A DNA stretch of 64,000 bases from Flavobacterium sp. UBA7665 (GCA_002483285.1 DLHP01000043.1:196264-260263); one strand, 5' to 3'; shown: positions 1 through 8,428, counted from the first letter of the stretch. Notes: generated by a model from the sequence alone, not told the origin. Numbers and translations are program-made.

Positions 1-95
1 AGCCCTGATAGTAGTGGAAATCCTCTTTTAAGGATTGGCCGGAGCGTTAGCGAAGGCAAATCATTAAAAGAGATTGCAACGGATAGCAGGATTCA
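1..95 (+). ncRNA. Possible Flavo-1-like structured RNA, probably truncated at the left edge
   Basis: The segment begins AGCCCTGATAG and ends with a GGATAGCAGG block, an arrangement I recall from a recurrent intergenic structured RNA of Flavobacteria (Flavo-1). Pairing is visible: CCTG at 4-7 with CAGG at 87-90, and AATC plus TCTTTTA (19-30) with TAAAAGA plus GATT (65-75). The middle holds a short GC-rich part (GGCC, GGAGCG, GCGAAGGC). It abuts the stop of the minus-strand flippase, so it could also serve as a 3' end structure. Family assignment is from memory; the helices are seen. Confidence 0.4.
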
Positions 96-1556
96 GCTCC
101 TGACTTTTCTCTTAATTATTCTTAATAAAGTTTCTTTTTCGTTGTGGTAAATGAAATACAGGTAAACGAGCAGCAGCGCAATGCCGATGTAATAGTTTTC
201 GCGGAAATAATAAAAAGACGCGCCCGAAAATACGATGGAAAGTGCGAGGTAACCGCCAATCCGGTTCATGTCATACGGAATCGGGTATTTGTTGCGGCCC
301 AGGAAATACGAAAGCAACATCATGCTGCCGTACGCCGCAATCGTGGCAATGGCCGAACCCATATAACTGTATTTGGGAATCAGCAAAAAGTTGAGCGCCA
401 AGGTGACAATCGCGCCGAAAATAGAAATCCACGCGCCGATGTAGGTTTTGTCGATGAGCTTGTACCAAACCGATAAGTTGGTGTAAATACCCAGGAAAAA
501 ATTGGCCAGGATGATCAGCGGCACCACTTTCATAGCGACCCAATACGACTCGTCGCGGATCATGAGCATTTTGAATAAATCGGCAAAGACAATCACAGCG
601 AGCATGATAAAGGATCCGAAAATCACGAAATATTTGGTGACTGTGGCGTAGGTTTGGGTTGCATTTTCCTGGTCGGCATGGCTAAAGAAAAATGGCTCGA
701 TACCGAGTGTATAGGCCGTTCGGAACAACACCATGAACAGCCCGAGTTTGTAGCAGGCCGAATAAACGCCCACTTCAGAATCGGCGATGTTTTCGGGTAG
801 CAGTTTGCCCAGGAGGATTTTGTCGAATTGTTCATTGATGGCAAACGCGATTCCGGCCACGAGGATGGGAAGGCCATAGCGCATCATGCGTTGCCATAGT
901 TCGGTATCGATTTTCCATTTGACGTGCAGGTAATCGGGCGACAAGACCGCGAAGGTGAGCAGGCTCGCGATGATGTTGGAGATGAAAATATAGCCGATCT
1001 GGAAATCGGGTACATAAATCAACCCGAAAAAGCTATTGTTTGCGGCAAGTTTGGGCAGGAAAACCAGCAGGAAAATATTGAGCAACAGGTTAATGGTGAC
1101 GTTCCCGATCTTGATGATCGCATAGCGGATGGGCCGTTGTGCGGCGCGCAATTTTGAAAATGGAATAATCACAAGGGCATCGAGTGCGAGAATCCAGATG
1201 GTGTAGGTGACATATTGCACATCGATTTCAGAATACTGGGCAAGCGTATGCCTGAAAACCTGCGCGAGGCCGAGAAACACGATTGATGTCCAAAAGATGG
1301 AAACCATCGCGGTTTCGACGACATTTTTCTTGTCGGCTTCCTTGTTGTAAAACCTAAAAAAGGCGGTTTCCATTCCGTAGGCCAAAATCACATTGAAGAA
1401 GATCATCCAGGAGAAAATCACGGTGACTTTCCCGTATTCCTCTACGGGTAGCAATTCGGTGTAGAGCGGTACAAGGAAAAAACTCATCATGCGCGGAAAC
1501 ACCGTGGCCAGGCCATAGATGGCGGTTTGCTTGAAAAGGTTTTTGTATAGACTCAA
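93..1556 (-). CDS. Polysaccharide flippase (MATE/MOP superfamily)
   Basis: Predicted 487-residue inner-membrane protein, almost wholly hydrophobic helices with short charged loops, of the oligosaccharide flippase / polysaccharide biosynthesis family that moves lipid-linked glycans across the inner membrane. The N-terminal segment LFKQTAIYGLATVFPRMMSF is the typical first helix. I chose the TTG at 1556 (SLYKNLFKQ follows) because a TAnnTTTG box at 1581-1588 would overlap any earlier start. The gene is alone between the candidate RNA and the AAA+ operon, and it is distant from the main glycan locus at 27-52 kb, where a second flippase lies. The exact substrate cannot be told from sequence. Confidence 0.85.
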   Translation of the reverse strand: MSLYKNLFKQTAIYGLATVFPRMMSFFLVPLYTELLPVEEYGKVTVIFSWMIFFNVILAYGMETAFFRFYNKEADKKNVVETAMVSIFWTSIVFLGLAQVFRHTLAQYSEIDVQYVTYTIWILALDALVIIPFSKLRAAQRPIRYAIIKIGNVTINLLLNIFLLVFLPKLAANNSFFGLIYVPDFQIGYIFISNIIASLLTFAVLSPDYLHVKWKIDTELWQRMMRYGLPILVAGIAFAINEQFDKILLGKLLPENIADSEVGVYSACYKLGLFMVLFRTAYTLGIEPFFFSHADQENATQTYATVTKYFVIFGSFIMLAVIVFADLFKMLMIRDESYWVAMKVVPLIILANFFLGIYTNLSVWYKLIDKTYIGAWISIFGAIVTLALNFLLIPKYSYMGSAIATIAAYGSMMLLSYFLGRNKYPIPYDMNRIGGYLALSIVFSGASFYYFRENYYIGIALLLVYLYFIYHNEKETLLRIIKRKVRS

Positions 1557-1580
1557 CGTGCGGGATTTATGGCAACAGGG

Positions 1581-1588
1581 CAAAAGTA
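1581..1588 (-). promoter_or_regulatory. TAnnTTTG -7 box before the flippase gene
   Basis: TACTTTTG on the minus strand matches the Bacteroidetes -7 consensus. It lies about 25 bases before the TTG start at 1556 and supports that start over an earlier in-frame one. No good -33 TTG at the usual spacing is visible. Confidence 0.5.
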
Positions 1589-1629
1589 GTTATTTCTGCA
1601 ATAGCATAAAACCGGCGGGCTTAAAGAAA

Positions 1630-3147
1630 TCAGGATTCAGGCTGGTTATTTTTCATGAATACCTGTTGCTCGGTTTGTTTGGGTTCGGGGATGTCTTCTT
1701 CGGTAAAGGTACGCAGCACTTTGGGTCCAATTTTCTTGAGTTTGATGATGCGGTTGGCTTGGTGCTGCACGCATTTCTCAAAGAGGTTCCTAACCACACG
1801 CGCGTTCCCGAAACCCTCATCTTTTTTGGAATACAGCAGGTCAAAGGTGTCGCTAAGTTTCTCCCTGGCGTCATCGGTCAATGTAAAATCGGAATCCTTG
1901 CAAAACGATTCGAAAATCTGCAGCAGTTGCTGTGGCGTGAAATGGTCGAAATGAAAAAACCGGTTGAAACGCGAGCGAAGTCCCGGATTGGAATCGATAA
2001 ACAAATGCATGGGTTCTGTATAACCCGCCACCACCACAGCAAAGTCTTCGCGGTGGTCTTCCATGCGTTTGAGCAGGGTATTGACGGCTTCGGCGCCATA
2101 ATCGTTGCCAAATGCATTTTGCGTGAGCGCATAAGCTTCGTCTACAAAAAGTACACCGCCGAGGCTTTGGTTCACGGCCTGGTCGACTTTGGTTGCGGTC
2201 TGGCCCACATATCCGGCAATGAGCCCTTCGCGGTCGGTTTCATAAAGCTGGCCTTGAGAAAGAAACCCGAGGTGTTTGTAGATGCGGCTGAGCAATCGCG
2301 CCACCGACGTTTTTCCGGTTCCCGGCGGGCCAAGGAAAACGGTGTGCAAGGTCACTTCTATATTTTTGAGCCCTTCCGCGGTTCGTTTTTTCTGGATTTC
2401 CAACAAATTGATGAGTTCACTTACGTCTTTCTTGACGGCGTCGAGGCCAACCAAGGCGTGTAATTCCTCGAGTACTTTCTGGAGCGTGTCGCCTTCGGGA
2501 AAATTGCTGATGTTGCTGTTGCCTGCTTTCGAAGCAACAGGGTTTTGAACCGTGAGCCGAGAATCGACTTTGGCCCTATCGTTAAAAGCGAGCTGCAGGA
2601 ACTGCGTGGTTTTGTCTGCCATTTCCTGACGCTTGTTGTGTTTCATTTGTGACAATGTGGGCAACACAAAATAGGCGTGCTCGGCAGTTGCTGGCGCAAT
2701 GGTATTGTCTGTGATTATTTTCTGCAAGTGCGTCCTGAACGCCTCGCTCGCGGCCAATTTATTGAGCGTCTGCACGGCATTCTCATCGGCAAAGTGCCCG
2801 TTGCGCAAAACATCGTAAAAATAGGCGAGCGTAAATCGCGACCGTTCGGTTTCGGCTTCGAGGTTGGTGCGGTAGGCGTTGATTAGGTCCGAGATGAGGA
2901 AGTGTTCGGCCTTTAAAAGTAAGCTATTGGGTTGGGCATGCGGTGCGAGCGCATTGATTTTTTGGATAAAGACGGCGTCGGCATTCAAAACCTCGCAAAT
3001 CGCGCGCATTGAAAGCGTTTCGTTTTTGAGCCGGGCGATGTAAGCGGTATCGAAAGCCATATAGGTGTGGTTTATTTCTGCATCGATGGCGTCTTTCATA
3101 GAGAGGAAAGAATCCTCAAGGAGCGAAATCAGGCTGCGTTTTTTCAA
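1630..3147 (-). CDS. CbbX/CfxQ-like AAA+ ATPase
   Basis: 505 residues. The first ~215 residues are helical, with no family I recognise. From ~225 there is a AAA+ module of the CbxX/CfqX (CbbX, EccA-like) type: Walker A GPPGTGKT at 273-280, pore-loop-like GYVGQTA at ~312-318, Walker B GVLFVDEAY at 331-339, and arginine-finger region GLRSRF at 389-394. Relatives remodel protein complexes (rubisco activase CbbX, type VII secretion EccA). It is the last gene of a six-gene operon and starts 10 bases after the ABC ATPase gene, so a likely job is remodelling the envelope proteins encoded upstream. That role is inference. No membrane segment or signal peptide is seen. Confidence 0.85.
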   Translation of the reverse strand: MKKRSLISLLEDSFLSMKDAIDAEINHTYMAFDTAYIARLKNETLSMRAICEVLNADAVFIQKINALAPHAQPNSLLLKAEHFLISDLINAYRTNLEAETERSRFTLAYFYDVLRNGHFADENAVQTLNKLAASEAFRTHLQKIITDNTIAPATAEHAYFVLPTLSQMKHNKRQEMADKTTQFLQLAFNDRAKVDSRLTVQNPVASKAGNSNISNFPEGDTLQKVLEELHALVGLDAVKKDVSELINLLEIQKKRTAEGLKNIEVTLHTVFLGPPGTGKTSVARLLSRIYKHLGFLSQGQLYETDREGLIAGYVGQTATKVDQAVNQSLGGVLFVDEAYALTQNAFGNDYGAEAVNTLLKRMEDHREDFAVVVAGYTEPMHLFIDSNPGLRSRFNRFFHFDHFTPQQLLQIFESFCKDSDFTLTDDAREKLSDTFDLLYSKKDEGFGNARVVRNLFEKCVQHQANRIIKLKKIGPKVLRTFTEEDIPEPKQTEQQVFMKNNQPES

Positions 3148-3157
3148 AACTGTTTTC

Positions 3158-3988
3158 TTAAGAAATCATCATTTGGTGCACGATCTCTTTGGAGAGCTTG
3201 GTGTGGTCCTCGCAATAATCCTTCCACGCCATCCCCATTTCCCGCAGGTCATACTGGGCAACGATGCTGCCGTAATCCTGCTTTTTCCCATTAACGGTGG
3301 GAAAACCGATTACATAAATGCATTGCGCGAGTTCGAGTGCAAGTTCGATGTCGTGCGTAGAGAAAATGATGGTATTGTAGTCGGATGTTTCGCTAAGCAA
3401 CGCAAAAGACTTTTTGACCTCCTCAATGTTGCCCACGTCAAGCCCCGAAAAAGGTTCATCGAGCACTATAAACTTATCCGAAGAAAACAACTGCTCAATA
3501 ATGGCTGTTCGTTGCCGCTGTCCGCCTGAAAGTTCGTTCGGGTATTTGTCTATGCAGGATTCGAGTCCCCATTTCTGGATGTATTCTTTAATCTTGTGAT
3601 CTTTTTCGGTGTCTGATAATTTCGATTTGCGCAAGGCGAATTTGAGCGCCTGGTTGACCGTTTTATGCCTGAAAAGCGTGTACTTTTGGTCTACAAAGCC
3701 AATGTCTCCTTCGCGTACGGTTTTTGCCGCGTTGAGCTCATTGGATTCGAAATCTTTGATTAGGATTTTACCTGTCTTCATGGGTGTCAACCCTGTAAGT
3801 GCCCTAAAAAATGTAGATTTCCCGCGACCCGACCTTCCGACAACGGCAATGATCTGTCCGGTGGCATGCACGCCTTCCCGCACCACATCTTTCTCGGTCA
3901 GCGAGATGTCCTTGATGATGGTTTTGTCACCATAAGCCACACTGAGGTTTTCAATGTAGAGCAGTGTTTCTTTATATTCGTGTTTCAT
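3158..3988 (-). CDS. ABC transporter ATP-binding protein (nitrate/sulfonate/taurine type)
   Basis: 276-residue cytoplasmic ABC ATPase. Walker A GRSGRGKS at 51-58, signature LSGGQ at 153-157, Walker B FIVLDEP at 173-179, D-loop SGLD just after it, and switch histidine in STHD near 211-213 are all intact. It should power the permease encoded 4 bases upstream. There is a ~12-residue insertion before Walker A (VREGVHATGQ region). The next gene downstream is the CbbX-like AAA+ ATPase, an unusual partner for an import ABC ATPase. The NitT/TauT subclass is inferred from the permease and binding-protein neighbours, not from a substrate motif. Confidence 0.9.
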   Translation of the reverse strand: MKHEYKETLLYIENLSVAYGDKTIIKDISLTEKDVVREGVHATGQIIAVVGRSGRGKSTFFRALTGLTPMKTGKILIKDFESNELNAAKTVREGDIGFVDQKYTLFRHKTVNQALKFALRKSKLSDTEKDHKIKEYIQKWGLESCIDKYPNELSGGQRQRTAIIEQLFSSDKFIVLDEPFSGLDVGNIEEVKKSFALLSETSDYNTIIFSTHDIELALELAQCIYVIGFPTVNGKKQDYGSIVAQYDLREMGMAWKDYCEDHTKLSKEIVHQMMIS

Positions 3989-3992
3989 CCTT

Positions 3993-4763
3993 TTATATTT
4001 TGGAATATCTGAAGACGGCCTTCCTCAAAAAGTTAATGCCGGCGTCTAGGCCAAGGCCAATGAGCAAGATGATGATTTGCAGGGCGATGATGCGGCCGTG
4101 GTTCATGAATTTATCAGAATTCTTGATCAGGAAACCCAACCCTCCCGAAGCCACCACAATCGACTCTACCGTTACAAGCATCATCCAGGTAATGGCGAGA
4201 TTTTGGCGGATCACATCTATGACATAATCGACGCGCCCCAATACAATGACCTGCCAGAGTACTTCGAGTCTGGTGCATCCCAGTGTTTTGGCGTGGTCGA
4301 ACTCTTCTTCTGGGATGTCTTTGATGACGGCAATGAGCGAAGTTGTGAGGAAAGTCGTAAGGAAAATAACCATGATCCAGATTTGCATGTTGCGCGCATC
4401 ATGGATGATCAACGTGATGTAAAAAGACAAACCTGTGAATGGCAAAAACCTGAATTTGGTAATGAACTCCGAAATGGGCTTGAGCAGCGGAATTGGCCAT
4501 GCATACGCAAAAAACATCGAAAGGATTACCGCGAGGAAAATGGAAAGGAAACACAGCGACAACGAATTGAAGATGTGCACCACGAGCCCTTCGCGGTAGA
4601 GCTCGGTAAAACCCTGGAGCACTTGCCCTGGTGTGGGGAACAAATGTTTGGTTCCCATAGTCCCAAGAAACCATACCGCCAGCAGCACGACTATCCACGC
4701 CAACAAGATGATTGTGCGGGTTGGTTGGCCTAATTTTTCGAATGGAGTGATGTATTTTTTCAT
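3993..4763 (-). CDS. ABC transporter permease (NitT/TauT/SsuC type)
   Basis: 256-residue inner-membrane protein with about six helices. The cytoplasmic EAA-like coupling loop is visible as FDHAKTLGCTRLEVLWQVI, which docks the ATPase. The family imports anions such as nitrate, sulfonates or related small molecules, but the substrate here is unknown. I chose the ATG at 4763 (MKKYITPFEK) over an in-frame ATG at 4781, because the latter falls inside a hairpin with a T-run. It lies between the OmpA-fused binding-protein gene and the ATPase gene (4-base gap to the latter). Confidence 0.9.
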   Translation of the reverse strand: MKKYITPFEKLGQPTRTIILLAWIVVLLAVWFLGTMGTKHLFPTPGQVLQGFTELYREGLVVHIFNSLSLCFLSIFLAVILSMFFAYAWPIPLLKPISEFITKFRFLPFTGLSFYITLIIHDARNMQIWIMVIFLTTFLTTSLIAVIKDIPEEEFDHAKTLGCTRLEVLWQVIVLGRVDYVIDVIRQNLAITWMMLVTVESIVVASGGLGFLIKNSDKFMNHGRIIALQIIILLIGLGLDAGINFLRKAVFRYSKI

Positions 4764-4766
4764 GAT

Positions 4767-4791
4767 AAAAAAAGCCGCCATTGCTGACGGC
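4767..4791 (-). terminator. Hairpin with T-run inside the operon (attenuator candidate)
   Basis: On the minus strand GCCGTCAGCAATGGCGGC forms a 7-bp stem (one G-T pair) with a GCAA tetraloop, followed at once by seven T. It sits 8 bases after the stop of the binding-protein gene and just before the permease ATG at 4763. It looks like an intrinsic terminator, which would let part of transcription stop before the transporter genes. An upstream A-rich stretch means it could also work for plus-strand transcripts. Confidence 0.65.
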
Positions 4792-4798
4792 CTATTTT

Positions 4799-6613
4799 TT
4801 ATTTCAACAAAGTAATGACTACGCGTCTGTTTTTAGCTTTGCCGGCTGGGCTGTTGTTGTCAGAAACCGGCTCATTCTGGCCTTTTCCGTCAACGAGTTG
4901 GAAACGGCTTGAAGGGATTCCTTTTTGCCCCAGGTAGTTGACTACCGCTTGGGCACGGGCTTTTGACAAGACTTGGTTTGCCGTTGGGTTGCCGTCGTTG
5001 TCGGTGTGCCCAACGATGGTAAGTTTGGTGCTTTCGGCCTGGATCAAAAGGTTGTAGATTTTCTCCAGCTCTTTTCCTGAAGTACCCGAAATTTCGGCGC
5101 TGCCAGAATTGAAGTTGATTCTCCATTCTCCCGAAGCCACAACTTCGGTCGCCTCAGCCGAATAATCGGTTTTCTCTGCCGCACCAGACTCAATGTCATT
5201 GATGTTTTTGAGGTAGAATAAATTCACGGCATTGTCATACGAAACCACTGCGCCCACGTTTTCATTGAACCCAAAAGGGTTGAGTTCCTTGAGGTAATTA
5301 GAAACTTGCGTATACACCGATTTGTAACGGTTGACCCCATCGCTGAGCCCAAAATACTGCATGGCATCGGCGTAGTTGAACACTTTAGAACCGCCCATGT
5401 TGTAAGTCAGTCCGTTTTTGGTGCCTTGTTCTCCCTTGAACATTTTATACCAATATTCGGGCGTTTCCATTTTATAAGTATCCGTTACAGCTTCGGAAGC
5501 GCGAACCCTCCATTCGTCGTAATTTTTCATCTGGTTGGAAGCCGTAAGTGCCGATTTCAAAATGTTCGAAACGATAGCCGGATTTTTCTCGGCCCATTCC
5601 TTAACCCCAATAAAAGCGGTAGGCATCTGGTTGTTGAATTCCTTGGTAGAAACGATGTCGATAAAACCGCTAAGTTTGTCAAAAACGGTTTTGTCTCCTG
5701 GCGTCCAGGTCGCGCATCCGTCAATTTTCCTGTTTACTGTTTTGCCTGTGAGTTTTCCGTTTGATACTTCTTTTAGTGAAACGGTCCATCCTGTGGTTTG
5801 CGATTTGATTAATTCTTCGGCCGATTTGATGTAATCGTCGTTTTCTGAAGGGTAAATGTTTACCGCTTCGGCATCATAGGTCGATGGGTCAGGATTTACC
5901 TTTAGCCCGTTGGCAAAACAATAATTTACAGTGGTTACCCAGTCTCCATCGCCCAAAACCGCTGAAACGACAGCGCCTTTCATGGTCTTTGGATTCGATT
6001 TCCAGCTTGGTGGCCCAATGAGCTTGTCTTCGCCATAGCTCATCCCAATCGCGCCCATCACTTGCAGGTGGTATTTGTCCTTTCCGTATTTTTCGTCGAG
6101 CGCCTTTTGTACAGAACTGATGTAGAACGGCGCACCGTCACCCATAATCATTACGGCAAAAATACTTTTGTCTGAGGTTGGGAAGGCTTCTCCTTTGTCA
6201 AACTCCTCAATGAATTTCATTTGCATGTTGCGCAATTCCGAAAGCCAGTCCTGACGGATAATCTCAAGATTTACTCCGTTCTTCTCCATGATAGAGCCTT
6301 TGGTGGTTTTGGGTCCGCCGTTAGAAACGATAATCCCCGATTGGGCATTCCAGGCATAGCCACCAATCCTTACCAAGGGTTTGTCTTTCAATTCTGATGA
6401 GACCTCTTTGGATGGCAATTCGATTTTATCGGCATTGATGACGTTATTCACGTCGGTACTGTTGAGTTCTATCCCGTTGAGTTGTTTGGAAACAGAAGTC
6501 CGAAGCCCGGGAGAAACGAAATAGATGGTGCCCAGGATTGCGCCAATGGCCACTATGACAATCAACAATTCTGATAAAGTGGTGAGTTTCTGTGTTCTTA
6601 AAATTTTTCCCAT
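4799..6613 (-). CDS. Membrane-anchored ABC substrate-binding protein fused to an OmpA peptidoglycan-binding domain
   Basis: 604 residues. One hydrophobic helix at ~14-33 (no lipobox) should anchor it in the inner membrane with the rest periplasmic. Residues ~58-400 resemble type-2 periplasmic binding proteins of the NMT1/SsuA/NitT class (for example VRIGGYAWNAQSG near the start). Residues ~492-604 are an OmpA-like domain with the hallmark TIVGHTDNDGNP, SKARAQAVVNYL and the closing NRRVVI. OmpA domains bind peptidoglycan, so the protein could tie the transporter to the cell wall. A binding protein covalently carrying a wall-binding domain is unusual. The permease and ATPase genes follow after a hairpin. 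Confidence 0.88.
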   Translation of the reverse strand: MGKILRTQKLTTLSELLIVIVAIGAILGTIYFVSPGLRTSVSKQLNGIELNSTDVNNVINADKIELPSKEVSSELKDKPLVRIGGYAWNAQSGIIVSNGGPKTTKGSIMEKNGVNLEIIRQDWLSELRNMQMKFIEEFDKGEAFPTSDKSIFAVMIMGDGAPFYISSVQKALDEKYGKDKYHLQVMGAIGMSYGEDKLIGPPSWKSNPKTMKGAVVSAVLGDGDWVTTVNYCFANGLKVNPDPSTYDAEAVNIYPSENDDYIKSAEELIKSQTTGWTVSLKEVSNGKLTGKTVNRKIDGCATWTPGDKTVFDKLSGFIDIVSTKEFNNQMPTAFIGVKEWAEKNPAIVSNILKSALTASNQMKNYDEWRVRASEAVTDTYKMETPEYWYKMFKGEQGTKNGLTYNMGGSKVFNYADAMQYFGLSDGVNRYKSVYTQVSNYLKELNPFGFNENVGAVVSYDNAVNLFYLKNINDIESGAAEKTDYSAEATEVVASGEWRINFNSGSAEISGTSGKELEKIYNLLIQAESTKLTIVGHTDNDGNPTANQVLSKARAQAVVNYLGQKGIPSSRFQLVDGKGQNEPVSDNNSPAGKAKNRRVVITLLK

Positions 6614-6644
6614 TTTAATGTATGATTAGTTTTGTTTTTGCTTG

Positions 6645-7769
6645 TTAAAAAATGTCGCCAAAGCCGCCGTTGTTCAATTTATCGTCTTTGGAGAGCTTGT
6701 AATTGGGGCTCGTATAGCGGTTAGAATCAGGAATCGTATTCTCACCTGTTTTGATTTCATCGGCTAGTGAATCGAGTCTCGCGTACAATTCGTCGTTGTC
6801 TACAGAATACTTAGAAGTCAGCGCGTCTATATCAATCAGGTTTTCTGAAGTACGCGCTATGTCTTGCGCAATGGTCGAGGTAACCACTTCAAGCGCATAC
6901 TCGAGCTCCCAATCTTTGGTGAACATCATCGCACTTTTGGCACTTTCTGTAGCGGCTTTGGCATTTTTGGCGAACTCGTATTCTTTCTGTAACATTTTTA
7001 CGGTGGCGTCGAAATCGGCTATTTTAATGTCTATGGCGGTGCCGGCTAAAGTTAGCTTGCGGTCCATTTTACCTAATACATTGGCGCGCACACCGTATTT
7101 TTGGATGAAACTTTTGCTTTGTTCGTATTGCGTGGAAATGCGCTGTGAATCGCTTAATTTTCTCGCGAGTTCGCTTTGCAGGGTGACGTATTCGTCGGTA
7201 TCTTTGGCGGCTATGCCATTGATTTTGACCATTTCATCCATGGCCGACTTGAGTTTTTCGGCTTGGCGTTGCAGGCTCAATACTTCTTCCTGGTAATCTT
7301 TGGCTTCCTTTTCTGATTTTCCGGCCTCGATTTCCATTTCGTTCTTGAGTCCTTTGAGTTTGGCCTTGGTGTTCTTGAATACCTCGCGGTTCTTGATCAT
7401 TTTTTGCTTCTGTTCTTCGAGCTCATTGAACGGATTGCTTTGGATCAGGGCTTTGTGGAGGTTTTTCGTAGCAAATCGCAAACCCTTCATGATTACCGGA
7501 AACATCAGCACCAGAAAAACAAGGAACACACCTGTAGCCGACAACGCAATGGCTTGCCCGAGCATCGTAAACAAAGGTGGGATGATGTAGGTCCAGGTTA
7601 AGTAACCGCCAATCCCGAGCAGCCCGATGGCCAGTGCCCAGAATAATGATTTCTCGCCTTTTTTGAGCACATCAGTCTTGAGTGCGATTTCTCCCTTAGA
7701 TTCGTCAAAATGCTTTAGGATTGGGAGTTCCAGAAGTGTACTCCTTTCTTGTTCGTATTTGCTGTCCAT
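6645..7769 (-). CDS. Membrane protein with two helices and a long coiled coil
   Basis: 374 residues. Two transmembrane helices at ~41-61 and ~74-95 precede a long, highly charged coiled-coil region (~115-320, rich in Glu, Lys, Gln and Ala). The C-terminus is polar and probably disordered, ending GGFGDIF. The layout is loosely like PspA/ESCRT-III-type or TelA-type membrane-stress proteins, but I see no diagnostic motif and assign no family. Its start overlaps the stop of the preceding gene by one base (TAATG), showing translational coupling. It is co-transcribed with the OmpA-fused binding protein. Function unknown; a membrane scaffold is an inference. Confidence 0.8.
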   Translation of the reverse strand: MDSKYEQERSTLLELPILKHFDESKGEIALKTDVLKKGEKSLFWALAIGLLGIGGYLTWTYIIPPLFTMLGQAIALSATGVFLVFLVLMFPVIMKGLRFATKNLHKALIQSNPFNELEEQKQKMIKNREVFKNTKAKLKGLKNEMEIEAGKSEKEAKDYQEEVLSLQRQAEKLKSAMDEMVKINGIAAKDTDEYVTLQSELARKLSDSQRISTQYEQSKSFIQKYGVRANVLGKMDRKLTLAGTAIDIKIADFDATVKMLQKEYEFAKNAKAATESAKSAMMFTKDWELEYALEVVTSTIAQDIARTSENLIDIDALTSKYSVDNDELYARLDSLADEIKTGENTIPDSNRYTSPNYKLSKDDKLNNGGFGDIF

Positions 7770-8428
7770 TATTGTAAGTATTGGTTTATACCTGTAACTA
7801 CCAAGTTGATAGAGTCCAGGATTCTTTGTTTGGCCAGGTTGTTGGCTTCAATTTTAAGCTGTAGCTCGGTGAATTGTGCCACGTTACCCGGGTCTACTTT
7901 CTGTAACTCAAGTCGCTTTGTTTCGAGCTCGCGTTGCAGTTGCAAGATTTTGGTTTCGAGCTCGAGGATTGATTTGGAAAGGGTTTCTTTTTCCTTATTG
8001 ATGCTGTCACTAAGGTCTTTCTTTTTTGCGTTACCGGTGGTATCGTACTTGGTATGTACTTTTTCAATTTCGGTGATATAATACTGCGCCTTGTCTAAAA
8101 GGAAATTTTTAGAGAGCTCGGGATTGAGGGTTTTACCCATGGCAAATGCCATTTGGTAACTTTGCGGATTGGTAGGGCCAACGGCCATCACGGATCGGTA
8201 CATTTCAAAAAAGTCAAATCCCGCATGGTTAAGCGAGTCGAGCCCTTTTTCATAGACCGTGAAGATTTCATCCAAGTATGGGTTTGACGAGTTATTTATC
8301 GCGATTGCGGAAGCGTCGGGGAATTTGTTATCGGGTATTTTTGAAGACTGTGGCGTACCTTCATTGGCTTCATTTTTAGTCGTGTCATTGATAAAAATGC
8401 TTTTCCAGTTGAAACTTTCTTTTGCCAT
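7769..8428 (-). CDS. Coiled-coil protein of unknown function, first gene of the operon
   Basis: 219 residues, soluble, no signal peptide. The first ~50 residues are polar. Residues ~50-120 look helical and include an aromatic stretch (FDFFEMYRS). Residues ~120-200 form a strong coiled coil (KEKETLSKSILELETK region). I do not recognise a family. It heads the operon and overlaps the next coiled-coil gene by one base, so the two proteins probably act together, perhaps as a hetero-oligomer on the cytoplasmic side of the membrane. No clear TAnnTTTG box was found upstream. Confidence 0.8.
   Translation of the reverse strand: MAKESFNWKSIFINDTTKNEANEGTPQSSKIPDNKFPDASAIAINNSSNPYLDEIFTVYEKGLDSLNHAGFDFFEMYRSVMAVGPTNPQSYQMAFAMGKTLNPELSKNFLLDKAQYYITEIEKVHTKYDTTGNAKKKDLSDSINKEKETLSKSILELETKILQLQRELETKRLELQKVDPGNVAQFTELQLKIEANNLAKQRILDSINLVVTGINQYLQ

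Noticed and set aside
1519..2463. Long plus-strand open frame opposite the AAA+ gene
   Set aside because: It is a shadow of the strongly supported AAA+ frame, with no family features and Cys/Phe/His-rich antisense composition.
4077..4733. Plus-strand open frame of ~218 codons opposite the permease
   Set aside because: The permease has a clear EAA loop and helix pattern on the minus strand; the plus frame is rich in Arg, Gln and His and has no domain signal.
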